This document shows positions 32,781 to 32,865 of a stretch of DNA of 32,865 nucleotides, one piece after another. The first letter of the stretch is position 1; each line of letters starts with the position of its first letter. The position numbers were made by a program, and so were the translations under genes. Source of the DNA: Gammaproteobacteria bacterium (GTDB taxonomy: Bacteria; Pseudomonadota; Gammaproteobacteria; Pseudomonadales; Pseudohongiellaceae); the NCBI GenBank assembly GCA_009844085.1, contig VYCF01000053.1, forward strand, positions 1-32,865, written 5' to 3'. Below the pieces are notes generated by a model, which ran no database searches, was not told where the DNA came from, and worked only from the letters and a program-made list of their open reading frames with translations.

Positions 32781-32865
32781 GCACAATGTGAGTCGCCGTC
32801 GGCTGGCGGGGGGTTCAGCGGGCGTGCGAGGCAGGACGCCGAGCCCGAAGCCTACAGGGATGTAT
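32781..32865. repeat. Interspersed inverted repeat, copy 2 (cut by window end)
   Basis: This sequence aligns with 10521-10606 over its full visible length with one 1-nt gap. Conserved blocks are CGTCGGCTGGC, GGTTCAGCGGGCGT and CCGAAGCCTACA-GGATGTAT; the inner stem differs (GCGAGGCAGGACGCC instead of the CCCCGACAT hairpin). The right arm would lie beyond the window. Its presence at a second intergenic site shows that the element is dispersed. Confidence 0.8.

Noticed and set aside
1..32865. CRISPR arrays, rRNA and tRNA genes
   Set aside because: No regularly spaced repeats, no rRNA-like stretches and no tRNA cloverleaf were seen on either strand by eye.

Overview
The window is a GC-rich stretch of what looks like a free-living, probably marine gammaproteobacterial chromosome. 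This rests on three things: two LexA boxes of the gamma type (CTGT-N8-ACAG), a REP-like interspersed repeat, and many secreted hydrolases with Sec, Tat or lipoprotein signals. The exact lineage cannot be read from the sequence. No rRNA, tRNA or CRISPR array was seen.

Layout: (1) 1-1500: a complete tyrosine recombinase on the minus strand, with dyads and short direct repeats upstream of it, possibly an island edge. (2) 1506-4561: a DUF1800/DUF1501 pair of exported proteins, followed by a perfect 24-bp palindrome. (3) 4638-10082: a tandem amidohydrolase set (a 966-aa two-module protein and a 434-aa protein) whose last gene overlaps a threonine-synthase-like gene by ATGA. A small lipoprotein gene overlaps it tail to tail. 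(4) 10521-10646: an interspersed inverted repeat; a second copy runs off the end of the window. (5) 10723-17334: a Nu-type glutathione S-transferase, a class C-like serine hydrolase, a TorF-type putative porin, an unknown secreted protein, a D-aminoacylase-like lipoprotein and an outer-membrane beta-barrel protein. (6) 17379-22875: an SOS mutagenesis region with dnaE2 (+) and imuB (-) facing each other, each with its own LexA box, and two VOC-family genes downstream of imuB. No imuA is present. (7) 22899-26315: a glycerophosphodiester phosphodiesterase closely following a DUF5916 protein. (8) 26542-26688: a 48-aa single-span membrane protein gene. (9) 26702-32751: a compact minus-strand cluster of an unknown protein, a D-cysteine desulfhydrase-family enzyme, a PD40/TolB-like lipoprotein and a very large M1-M28-PDZ peptidase.

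Taken together, the region suggests a scavenger of peptides, amidated or D-amino-acid compounds and phosphodiesters, carrying an inducible error-prone repair polymerase. The most notable points are the split mutasome without imuA and with attached VOC genes, the amidohydrolase set in which two of three modules have lost metal ligands, a D-aminoacylase homologue lacking the HxH pair, the M1-M28-PDZ fusion, the small membrane protein and the dispersed repeat. All functional calls come from reading protein motifs by eye; no database search was run.
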